Origin: Bacteroidales bacterium
GTDB taxonomy: Bacteria > Bacteroidota > Bacteroidia > Bacteroidales > P3
Reading direction: 5' to 3'
Assembly (NCBI GenBank): GCA_017522065.1
Contig: JAFXAD010000050.1
Location: forward strand, 1 to 64,000
Length of the DNA stretch: 64,000 nucleotides
Below are positions 11,048-16,874 of the stretch, piece by piece. The notes beneath the pieces were generated by a model, which did not search any database, had not been told where the DNA came from, and saw only the letters and a program-made list of their open reading frames with translations. The position numbers and the translations under genes are program-made. Numbering within the stretch: the first letter of the stretch is position 1; every line of letters starts with the position of its first letter.

Positions 11048-12244
11048 ATGCACAACATATCCCATATCAACGACAACCTCCTCTACGTCGGCGCCAGCGA
11101 CCGCCGACTCTCCCTGTTCGAAAACACCTACCCCATCCCCCGCGGCGTCAGCTACAACAGCTATATACTGTTGGATGACAAAACCGTCCTCTTCGACACC
11201 ACCGATGCCTCTGTCGCATCGCAGTTCTTTGAAAACGTCGCCGCAGCCCTCGCGGGCCGCCCACTCGACTACGTCGTCGTCCACCACATGGAGCCCGACC
11301 ATGCCGCCACGCTGATGGACCTCCTGCTGCGCCACCCCGAGGCTACGGTGGTCACCACTGCCAAAGCAGCACAGATGATGGAGCAGTTCTTCGGCACCAA
11401 GCCCGCACAGCTGATGACCGTCAAAGAGGGCGACACCATCAGCACCGGCACCCACACGCTGGTCTTCACCATGGCTCCCATGGTGCACTGGCCCGAGGTG
11501 ATGATGACCTACGACAGCACCGCGAAGGTCCTCTTCTCCGCCGACGCCTTCGGCACCTTCGGTGCCCTCAGCGGCAACCTCTTCGCCGACCAGATGGACT
11601 TCGAGCATGAGTGGATCAGCGACGCCCGCCGCTACTACATCAACATCGTTGGCAAATACGGCATGCAGGTGCAAAATGTGCTCAAGAAAGCCGCCACACT
11701 CGACATCCAGATGATATGCCCGCTGCACGGACCCGTGTGGAGAGAAAATCTCGGTTGGTTTATCGGCAAGCACGACGTGTGGAGCAAGTATGAGCCAGAA
11801 GAGAAGGCCGTGGTCATCATCTATGGCAGCATCTATGGCCACACCGAAGCCGCCGCCCTGCGACTTGGCACACTGCTCAGCGAGCGTGGCGTGCGTGGCA
11901 TCAAGGCCTACGACGCCAGCCACACACATGTCAGCAAACTGGTAGCCGAATGCTTCCGCGCCAGCCATATCGTCCTCGCCTCCAGCACCTACAACAACGG
12001 CCTCTTCACACCCATCGAAAACCTCCTCGCCGACCTCAAGGCCCACGCATGGCAGCGCCGCACCGTCGCCATCATCGAGAACGGCAGCTGGGCACCACAG
12101 GCCGCCAAACTCATGCGTGCCGAGCTGGAGCAGATGAAGGACATCACCATCCTCGGCGAGCCCATCACCCTCAAGAGCGCCGCCACCCCCGCCCAAGAAG
12201 AACAACTCGCCACCCTCGCCGACGCGATTGTGAGTACTTTATAG
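11048..12244 (+). CDS. fprA: Flavodiiron protein (A-type flavoprotein, O2/NO reductase)
   Basis: A 398-residue flavodiiron protein, full length for the family. The N-terminal metallo-beta-lactamase-like domain carries the diiron ligands: H80-x-E82-x-D84-H85 in HHMEPDHA, then H147, D166 and H227. The C-terminal flavodoxin domain starts near residue 253, with the FMN-binding loop GSIYGHTE at 260-267. In anaerobes the family reduces O2 to water (some members NO to N2O) in the cytoplasm with electrons from rubredoxin. A flavin reductase-rubredoxin fusion (13046), a free rubredoxin (14679) and a reverse rubrerythrin (16088) follow on the same strand and could supply electrons or remove peroxide. 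No clear promoter was found; a tract of AACCCTTT units precedes the start. Confidence 0.95.
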   Translation: MHNISHINDNLLYVGASDRRLSLFENTYPIPRGVSYNSYILLDDKTVLFDTTDASVASQFFENVAAALAGRPLDYVVVHHMEPDHAATLMDLLLRHPEATVVTTAKAAQMMEQFFGTKPAQLMTVKEGDTISTGTHTLVFTMAPMVHWPEVMMTYDSTAKVLFSADAFGTFGALSGNLFADQMDFEHEWISDARRYYINIVGKYGMQVQNVLKKAATLDIQMICPLHGPVWRENLGWFIGKHDVWSKYEPEEKAVVIIYGSIYGHTEAAALRLGTLLSERGVRGIKAYDASHTHVSKLVAECFRASHIVLASSTYNNGLFTPIENLLADLKAHAWQRRTVAIIENGSWAPQAAKLMRAELEQMKDITILGEPITLKSAATPAQEEQLATLADAIVSTL

Positions 12245-12290
12245 AAGTGAAGGTGGAGTGAGAGGGGAGTGAGAATGGAGTGAGAGGGAC
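12244..12290 (+). repeat. GGAGTGAGA-type degenerate tandem tract
   Basis: Immediately after the flavodiiron stop the sequence runs through degenerate 8-10 base units such as GGAGTGAGAG and GGAGTGAGAAT. It is the reverse complement of the CACTCCCCAT-type tract at 12959-13030, so the two bracket the AT-rich insert between them in inverted orientation. Confidence 0.7.
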
Positions 12291-12304
12291 AATACCTTAT
12301 GGTA

Positions 12305-12408
12305 ACCTCTAAAAATTCGTTTAATTCGCGTTTTGTTTGCAAAACAAATTTCTAAATATCAATTCGTTTAATTAGTACAATTCGCCGTTTTAAATAATTA
12401 TTAGAGGT
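12305..12408 (+). mobile_element. MITE-like element, copy 1
   Basis: About 104 bp, bounded by inverted ends ACCTCTAA and TTAGAGGT. Inside are TTTAATTCGCGTTTTG, a short palindrome around TTGCAAAA, and ATTCGCCGTTT. The same arrangement recurs at 29014-29125. It has no coding capacity and lies just upstream of the four-helix-bundle gene. A non-autonomous transposable element is the simplest reading; a conserved structured RNA element is the alternative. No transposase gene is in the window. Confidence 0.65.
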
Positions 12409-12439
12409 GCTCTTATTTGTGTAAATAAAATAGACGACA

Positions 12440-12823
12440 ATGGAATATGGGTTTCAACGTGTAATTGCATGGCAAAAAGCACATGAGTTCGTTTTGCTGA
12501 TTTACAGGATATCCAAGCATTTCCCCGACGATGAAAGGTATGGCTTGACGTCACAGTTGAGACGTGCAGCAGTGTCAATAGAAGCAAACATAGCAGAAGG
12601 TTATAGAAAGATAAGCCGAGCCGACAAATTACGTTTCCTTAATATCGCGCAGGGGAGCCTTGAGGAATGTCGAGACTACCATATCCTCACAAAAGACTTG
12701 GGCTATATCAGCGAAGAAGAATACGAACAGATAAGGGTCTCTCTATTGATGGCCAGCAAATTCCTCAATGCCTACTGTGAAGGCATTAGAAACAATAACG
12801 CAATGAAAAACGACCCATTATAA
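12440..12823 (+). CDS. Four-helix-bundle protein of the 23S rRNA intervening-sequence family
   Basis: This 127-residue protein matches the four-helix-bundle (IVP, S23) family, first seen in intervening sequences of 23S rRNA genes and now known mostly as stand-alone genes in Bacteroidota. Typical motifs are an N-terminal VIAWQKAHEF, then LTSQLRRAAVSIEANIAEGY near residues 56-75, and GSLEECRDYH. The biochemical role of the family is not established. Here the gene is not in an rRNA operon. It sits in an AT-rich insert with a MITE-like element upstream, an AT-rich tandem repeat downstream and inverted CACTCCCC-type tracts on both sides. Its lower GC than the flanking redox genes suggests a later arrival between fprA and the flavin reductase-rubredoxin gene. 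Confidence 0.9.
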   Translation: MEYGFQRVIAWQKAHEFVLLIYRISKHFPDDERYGLTSQLRRAAVSIEANIAEGYRKISRADKLRFLNIAQGSLEECRDYHILTKDLGYISEEEYEQIRVSLLMASKFLNAYCEGIRNNNAMKNDPL

Positions 12824-12890
12824 AAAGAAAAACAGTAAATAAAATAAGTAGTTAACAAGAGTATTAAACAAGAGTAGTATAAGATGTAAA

Positions 12891-12920
12891 TAAGTAGCAT
12901 ATATATAAGTAGCATATATA
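12891..12920 (+). repeat. Two tandem copies of a 15-base AT-rich unit
   Basis: TAAGTAGCATATATA is repeated twice in a row within AT-rich DNA (12824-12957) that also contains two copies of AAGATGTAAATAA. Nothing else is recognisable there. Confidence 0.75.
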
Positions 12921-12958
12921 TAAAGTTAAGATGTAAATAAAAAGAATAGAAAAACATT

Positions 12959-13030
12959 TGTCCCCCTCACTCCTCCATCACTCCCCCATCACTCCCCCAT
13001 CACTCCCCATTCACTCCCCTTTCACCCCCC
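12959..13030 (+). repeat. CACTCCCCCAT-type tandem tract
   Basis: At least six degenerate units such as CACTCCCCCAT, CACTCCCCATT and CACTCCCCTTT end 15 bp before the ATG of the next gene. Related tracts occur at 12244-12290 (inverted), about 10730-10770 and 63363-63478. Confidence 0.8.
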
Positions 13031-13045
13031 CTAAAAAAAAGACCC

Positions 13046-13675
13046 ATGCTCGACAACAAAGCCCTCTTCACCATCGGCTACGGCCTCTATGTCCTCGTCG
13101 CCCGTCAGGGCGACAAGGACAATGCCTGCATCATCAACGTGGCCCAGCAGGTCAGCAGCGACCCGCTGCAGCTGATGATATGCGTCAACAAGCAGAACCT
13201 CACGCACGACATGGTGCTGCGCACGCTGAAATTCAATCTCTGTCCCCTCTGCGAGGAGGCCACCATGAAGCCTTTCCAGCACTTCGGCTTCCAGAGCGGC
13301 CGCGATGTCGACAAGTTCGCCGGCTGCGAGCAGGAGCTGCGCACGGAGAACGGACTGCTGTACCTGCCGCGGTTCATCAACGCGGTCATCAGCTGTGTGG
13401 TCACCAAGAGCATCGACCTCGGCAGCCACACCATGTTTATCGCCATGCCACTGGAGGCCCGCGTCCTCAGCGACAGCCCGTCGATCACCTACGCCTACTA
13501 CCAGCAGCACATCAAGCCTCCTTCTGGTACGCAGGCATCCCTGCCTGCGGATGGTGGTAAAAAGAAGTGGGTCTGCGAAGTGTGCGGCTACGTATATGAA
13601 GGCGACGAGCTGCCTGCCGACTTCGTCTGCCCCTGGTGCAAGCACCCCGCCAGCGACTTCAAGCTGGTGGAATAG
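13046..13675 (+). CDS. hrb: Flavin reductase-rubredoxin fusion (high-molecular-weight rubredoxin)
   Basis: A 209-residue two-domain protein. Residues 1 to about 155 form an FMN-binding flavin reductase domain (LFTIGYGLYVLVARQGDKDN at the start, IINVAQQVS after it). Residues 172-209 are a rubredoxin with iron ligands C177, C180, C195 and C198 (WVCEVCGYVYEGDELP, then FVCPWC). This is the layout of Moorella Hrb, which passes electrons from NAD(P)H to its co-transcribed flavodiiron protein FprA, and the same role is likely here with the protein encoded at 11048. The linker, residues about 160-170, is encoded by a copy of a palindromic repeat (13526-13548) that is intergenic elsewhere in the window, so the spacer probably came from an in-frame repeat insertion. 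Confidence 0.93.
   Translation: MLDNKALFTIGYGLYVLVARQGDKDNACIINVAQQVSSDPLQLMICVNKQNLTHDMVLRTLKFNLCPLCEEATMKPFQHFGFQSGRDVDKFAGCEQELRTENGLLYLPRFINAVISCVVTKSIDLGSHTMFIAMPLEARVLSDSPSITYAYYQQHIKPPSGTQASLPADGGKKKWVCEVCGYVYEGDELPADFVCPWCKHPASDFKLVE
13526..13548 (+). repeat. Palindromic repeat REP-A, copy 1, inside a coding sequence
   Basis: GGTAC is followed by the hairpin GCAGGCA-TCCC-TGCCTGC. Copies of the same 23-base element lie at 14850-14872 (opposite strand) and 45553-45575, both intergenic. Here it is read in frame as the linker residues GTQASLPA between flavin reductase and rubredoxin domains. Confidence 0.85.
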
Positions 13676-13779
13676 CCAATATTGTCTCTTTTAAAAGTCA
13701 ATTATTGCTGTATTTTGATAGAAAAAAGATACAATTTATACACAAAAACGACTTTTATTTATAACATTTTGTATATTAG

Positions 13780-13787
13780 TATTTTTG
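13780..13787 (+). promoter_or_regulatory. TAnnTTTG -7 box upstream of the C39-like lipoprotein gene
   Basis: TATTTTTG at 13780-13787 fits the Bacteroidota -7 consensus. No TTTG stands at the usual 19-20 bp distance. Transcription would start about at 13792-13795, so an ATG at 13792 would be nearly leaderless. Confidence 0.45.
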
Positions 13788-13791
13788 CTGC

Positions 13792-14604
13792 ATGAATGAT
13801 TATTCGAAAAAGGCAGTTTATATCTGGCAACATGCAAGTTGGCTACATTTTATATGGAGCAAAAAAGGTCACAGCGTTATGGATGGATTCTTTTTTGCAC
13901 TGCCCGTTGTCGTGCTGATGCTTGTGGGATGCAACGGCAATAGCACGGGCAATGGCGTGCTGCTGGAGGGTTTCCCGACCCGGCAGCAGACCACGGAGTA
14001 CACCTGCGGCTGTGTGGCGGCGCAGATGGTGATGCAATATTACCACGTCGACAACGAGAGCGAGCATGCCCTCGCCACCAAAATGCACACCCACGTCGAC
14101 AGCCACACCCCCGATGCACAGCCGGGCAGCGCCGTGCAATGGACCGACTACGGCACCAGCGTGGAGGAGGTATACCGCTACTTTGAAGGCCGCGGGGATT
14201 TCGACATCGTGGCATCGAGCTTCCGTCCGGACAGTTGCCCGGCATTGCTCACCGACACTGCCCTCGTGGGCATTCAGGCCGTAGGCAACGCCGCGCAGAC
14301 CTTCGCCGACTACGGCGAGGCGGCGCGCTTCTTCCGTCAGCAGCTGGAGGCGGGACAGCCCATCATGGTGTGCTGGAACTTCTGGGGTGGCCACTGGACC
14401 GTCTGCATCGGCTACGACGACCGCGGCACTACCGACACCTACGACGACGACCTACTTACCATGGCCGACCCCTGCGACATCACCGACGGGCAGGCCGACG
14501 GTTACACGCAGGTAGGCCTCGTGGCTTTCTTCTACGACTGGTTCTGCACCATGACACCCAAGCCCTGGCAGCTGCAGCCCTACATAGTGGTGACACCGAA
14601 ATAA
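13792..14604 (+). CDS. C39-like papain-fold cysteine peptidase, predicted lipoprotein
   Basis: A 270-residue protein with a hydrophobic segment ending in the lipobox LVGC (C47), followed by a domain resembling peptidase C39-like family 2. Candidate catalytic residues are C72 in TTEYTCGCVAA, H201 in GGHWTVCIGYD and D226 in MADPCD, preserved in papain-fold order. Lipidation at C47 would anchor it to a membrane facing the periplasm or outside. The start is uncertain: ATG 13792 lies almost on the predicted transcription start, while ATG 13879 (residue 30) gives a usual leader but drops the Lys residues that would form the signal peptide n-region. Substrate unknown. It sits between two redox genes but has no obvious redox motif. 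Confidence 0.75.
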   Translation: MNDYSKKAVYIWQHASWLHFIWSKKGHSVMDGFFFALPVVVLMLVGCNGNSTGNGVLLEGFPTRQQTTEYTCGCVAAQMVMQYYHVDNESEHALATKMHTHVDSHTPDAQPGSAVQWTDYGTSVEEVYRYFEGRGDFDIVASSFRPDSCPALLTDTALVGIQAVGNAAQTFADYGEAARFFRQQLEAGQPIMVCWNFWGGHWTVCIGYDDRGTTDTYDDDLLTMADPCDITDGQADGYTQVGLVAFFYDWFCTMTPKPWQLQPYIVVTPK

Positions 14605-14612
14605 AAATATTT

Positions 14613-14643
14613 TTTGCTGAATAAGAAAATAGTTGTACTTTTG
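14613..14643 (+). promoter_or_regulatory. Promoter of the rubredoxin gene
   Basis: TTTG (14613-14616), 19 bp, then TACTTTTG (14636-14643): a full match to the Bacteroidota -33/-7 pattern, 35 bp before the rubredoxin ATG. Confidence 0.75.
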
Positions 14644-14678
14644 CAGTCGAATAAAATAACCCTTAAAACAGTAATAAA

Positions 14679-14837
14679 ATGGATAAATACACATGCGACA
14701 TCTGCGGCTATGTCTATGACCCCGCCGCCGGCGACCCCGAACATGGCATCGCCCCCGGAACGAAGTTTGAAGACCTCCCCGCTGACTGGGTATGCCCCCT
14801 CTGCGGCGTAGGCAAGGATGACTTCAGCAAACAATAA
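14679..14837 (+). CDS. Rubredoxin
   Basis: This 52-residue frame is a complete stand-alone rubredoxin. It begins [20 protein letters not shown], and the four Cys ligands of the single iron are C6, C9, C39 and C42 (the second pair in VCPLCGVG). Length and spacing equal those of classical clostridial and Desulfovibrio rubredoxins. It carries single electrons in the cytoplasm; likely partners here are the flavodiiron protein at 11048 and the rubrerythrin at 16088. It has its own promoter, and a palindromic REP-A copy follows its stop by 12 bp. The ferritin gene starts 76 bp downstream on the same strand. Confidence 0.95.
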   Translation: MDKYTCDICGYVYDPAAGDPEHGIAPGTKFEDLPADWVCPLCGVGKDDFSKQ

Positions 14838-14849
14838 CTGGTCTTTTTA

Positions 14850-14872
14850 GCAGGCAGGGATGCCCGCGTAGC
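14850..14872 (-). repeat. Palindromic repeat REP-A, copy 2
   Basis: Read on the minus strand: GCTAC, then GCGGGCA-TCCC-TGCCTGC, with one G-T wobble in the stem. It lies between rubredoxin and ferritin and is nearly the same as the copies at 13526 and 45553. Confidence 0.8.
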
Positions 14873-14913
14873 AAGAATAGACCTCTTTAACCCATTAAAC
14901 CATTTACAAAATT

Positions 14914-15429
14914 ATGCTCAACAAGAAAGTTGCCGACCTGCTCAACGAGCAGATCAATAAGGAGCTCTACAGCGCCTACCTCTATCTGGACATGAACAAC
15001 TATTTCGACAAGCGCGGTCTCAACGGCTTCGCCAACTGGTACATGATCCAAGCTCAAGAAGAGCGTGACCACGCCATGCTCATCTACAAGTACATGCAGA
15101 ACAACGACTGTCCCATCACCCTGAACGCTATTGCCAAGCCCGACAAGGTGTACAAGAAGGACATGGACGTGCTGAAAGCCGGTCTGGAGCACGAGGAGTA
15201 TGTCACCGCCTCGATCCACACCATCTATGACGCTGCCTACAAGGTGAAGGATTTCCGCACCATGCAGTTCCTTGACTGGTTCGTCAAAGAACAGGGCGAA
15301 GAGGAGACCAACGCACGCGACATGATCACCAAGATGGAGCTGTTTGGAAGCGACGCCAAAAGTCTCTACATGCTGAACCAGGAACTCGCCGCACGCACCT
15401 ACAGTGCTCCCAGCCTGGTGCTCGACTAA
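14914..15429 (+). CDS. ftnA: Bacterial non-heme ferritin
   Basis: A 171-residue ferritin of the FtnA type. Ferroxidase-centre residues sit at the positions expected from E. coli FtnA: E17, E50, H53, E94, Q127 and E130, with Y24 also present. Members form 24-subunit cytoplasmic shells that oxidise Fe(II) and store it as mineral. Lying between rubredoxin and rubrerythrin genes, it would limit free iron and so Fenton chemistry when oxygen or peroxide enters the cell. A strong hairpin with a T run directly follows the gene and separates it from the next one. Confidence 0.96.
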   Translation: MLNKKVADLLNEQINKELYSAYLYLDMNNYFDKRGLNGFANWYMIQAQEERDHAMLIYKYMQNNDCPITLNAIAKPDKVYKKDMDVLKAGLEHEEYVTASIHTIYDAAYKVKDFRTMQFLDWFVKEQGEEETNARDMITKMELFGSDAKSLYMLNQELAARTYSAPSLVLD

Positions 15430-15454
15430 AAGGCACAAGAATCCGAATCAAAAT

Positions 15455-15487
15455 GTGTGTGTGACCAATCACACACACTTTTTTTAT
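15455..15487 (+). terminator. Intrinsic terminator after ferritin
   Basis: GTGTGTGTGA and TCACACACAC form a perfect 10-bp stem around CCAA, followed by a run of seven T. It starts 26 bp after the ferritin stop. Confidence 0.85.
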
Positions 15488-15495
15488 AATGATTT

Positions 15496-15993
15496 ATGGA
15501 AAATACCGTGAGCAACGAACATTTTGAGGTCGTCTACAAGACCACCGTAAGCATAATACTTCTGGAATTGATGCGCATTGGCTTTATCGCCCTTTTGGGA
15601 TATGCTATATTTTCAGTTGATGAACTTTGGGTACAGATATTACTTGGGTTTATGATAGTGGCACTGGCCGTGGATTGCCTACGGATATTGAAACACACAA
15701 AGGACAGCATTGTCGTCACTCCGCACAGCCTTGTCCTCACCAATCTTTACACCAAAACCAAGCACGGGAAATGGCATACCACAAAAACTGTCGATATCCC
15801 TTGGAACATAATTGCAGACATTGCCCCCGATTTGGAAGTTTTTAATTCCGCAGGCAGTTTCGTTCCACATAAAACAACATTAGTCAGATTGCGCAACGGG
15901 ACACTCTGTTGTATCGAAGACGACTACTACGACGTCTTCTTCCTGACTCGTAAACTAAAAGCGTTCTGGAAGGAATTCGGCAAAAAAAAGTGA
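15496..15993 (+). CDS. Two-TM membrane protein, PH-like C-terminal domain possible
   Basis: A 165-residue protein I cannot assign to a named family. Two adjacent hydrophobic helices (about residues 17-40 and 45-62) are followed by a soluble region of short alternating strands (DSIVVTPHSLVLTNLYTKTK, later TTLVRLRNGTLCCIEDDYYD) and a basic C-terminus. Two N-terminal helices followed by a beta-rich domain recall bacterial PH-domain membrane proteins, but this is structural guesswork. It starts just after the ferritin terminator. Base composition is lower in GC than the ferritin and rubrerythrin genes around it. Confidence 0.7.
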   Translation: MENTVSNEHFEVVYKTTVSIILLELMRIGFIALLGYAIFSVDELWVQILLGFMIVALAVDCLRILKHTKDSIVVTPHSLVLTNLYTKTKHGKWHTTKTVDIPWNIIADIAPDLEVFNSAGSFVPHKTTLVRLRNGTLCCIEDDYYDVFFLTRKLKAFWKEFGKKK

Positions 15994-16032
15994 CTCCTAA
16001 AAAAATTATTTCTTCATTTCATAAAATACTAG

Positions 16033-16040
16033 TATTTTTG
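16033..16040 (+). promoter_or_regulatory. TAnnTTTG -7 box of the rubrerythrin gene
   Basis: TATTTTTG at 16033-16040, 47 bp before the ATG, matches the Bacteroidota -7 consensus. The -33 element is not clear. Confidence 0.55.
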
Positions 16041-16087
16041 CATCCTGAATCCAAACGAATTTATTAATCATTAAAAACTAAAATCCA

Positions 16088-16627
16088 ATGAGCAAAAAGT
16101 TTATCTGCCCTGTATGCGGTTACGTCTACGAGGGTGACGAGATGCCCGAGAAATGCCCCATCTGCGGACAACCCATGAAAGAAATGACCGAGGACAACAA
16201 GACCTGGGCTGCCGAACACATAGTAGGTGTCGCCAAGGACGCACCCGAGGATATCAAACAGGAACTCCGCCACAATTTCGAAGGCGAATGTAAAGAGGTG
16301 GGAATGTACCTCGCCATGAGCCGTGTGGCTCACCGCGAAGGCTATCCCGAAATCGGTCTCTACTGGGAGAAAGCAGCCCTCGAAGAGGCTGAACACGCCG
16401 CCAAGTTCGCCGAACTGCTCGGCGAAGTGCTGACCGACAGCACCAAGGAGAACCTCCGCGTTCGCGTTGAGGCCGAATACGGTGCCACCGCCGGCAAGAC
16501 CGATCTCGCAAAACGTGCCAAAGCCCTCAACCTCGACGCCATCCACGACACCGTCCACGAGATGGCTCGCGACGAAGCACGCCACGGCAAAGCCCTCGAA
16601 GGCCTCCTGAAACGCTACTTCGGATAG
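16088..16627 (+). CDS. rbr: Reverse rubrerythrin (H2O2 reductase)
   Basis: In this 179-residue protein the rubredoxin-type domain is at the N-terminus (C7, C10, C23, C26), ahead of the four-helix diiron domain. That is the reverse of classical rubrerythrin and defines the reverse-rubrerythrin group. Helix motifs supplying diiron ligands include FEGECKE near 64-70, EEAEH with E100 and H103, and DEARH with E163 and H166. Studied relatives reduce hydrogen peroxide to water with electrons from NADH by way of rubredoxin oxidoreductase. It closes the redox block that starts with the flavodiiron protein and has its own -7 box. Simple-sequence tracts and a bidirectional terminator follow it. Confidence 0.93.
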   Translation: MSKKFICPVCGYVYEGDEMPEKCPICGQPMKEMTEDNKTWAAEHIVGVAKDAPEDIKQELRHNFEGECKEVGMYLAMSRVAHREGYPEIGLYWEKAALEEAEHAAKFAELLGEVLTDSTKENLRVRVEAEYGATAGKTDLAKRAKALNLDAIHDTVHEMARDEARHGKALEGLLKRYFG

Positions 16628-16820
16628 AGGTTAAAGATTAAAGGTTAAAGGTTAAAGGTTAAAGATTATAGGTTAAAGGTTAAAGATTATAGGTTAAAGG
16701 TTAGAGATTATAGACTTTGGTTTCTCAACCCATCAAACCCATTAAACCCATCAAACCCATTAAACCCATCAAACCCACCTAACCCTTCAACCCTTCAACC
16801 CTCTAACCCTCTAACCCTCA
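16628..16820 (+). repeat. Two low-complexity tracts: AGGTTAAA units, then AACCCAT units
   Basis: From 16628 to about 16718 the sequence is built of 7-10 base units such as AGGTTAAAG and AGATTATAG. From about 16733 to 16820 it is built of AACCCATCA, AACCCATTA, AACCCTTCA and AACCCTCTA units. Both fill the gap between two convergent genes and contain no reading frame. Confidence 0.85.
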
Positions 16821-16822
16821 AC

Positions 16823-16855
16823 AAAAAAAGGTGCCCATGCGGGCACCTTTTTTTT
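16823..16855. terminator. Bidirectional terminator between convergent genes
   Basis: GGTGCCC-ATGC-GGGCACC is flanked by seven A on the left and eight T on the right, so it can stop transcription both from rubrerythrin and from the giant gene on the other strand. Confidence 0.9.
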
Positions 16856-16874
16856 ATCCATAAAGGATTATTTG

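Noticed and set aside
10799..12205. A 468-codon minus-strand open frame over the flavodiiron gene
   Set aside because: Shadow of the flavodiiron protein, which has all iron ligands on the plus strand.
12440..12823. Evidence for an rRNA operon near the four-helix-bundle gene
   Set aside because: No 16S, 23S or 5S sequence is seen nearby; the gene is a stand-alone member of the family.
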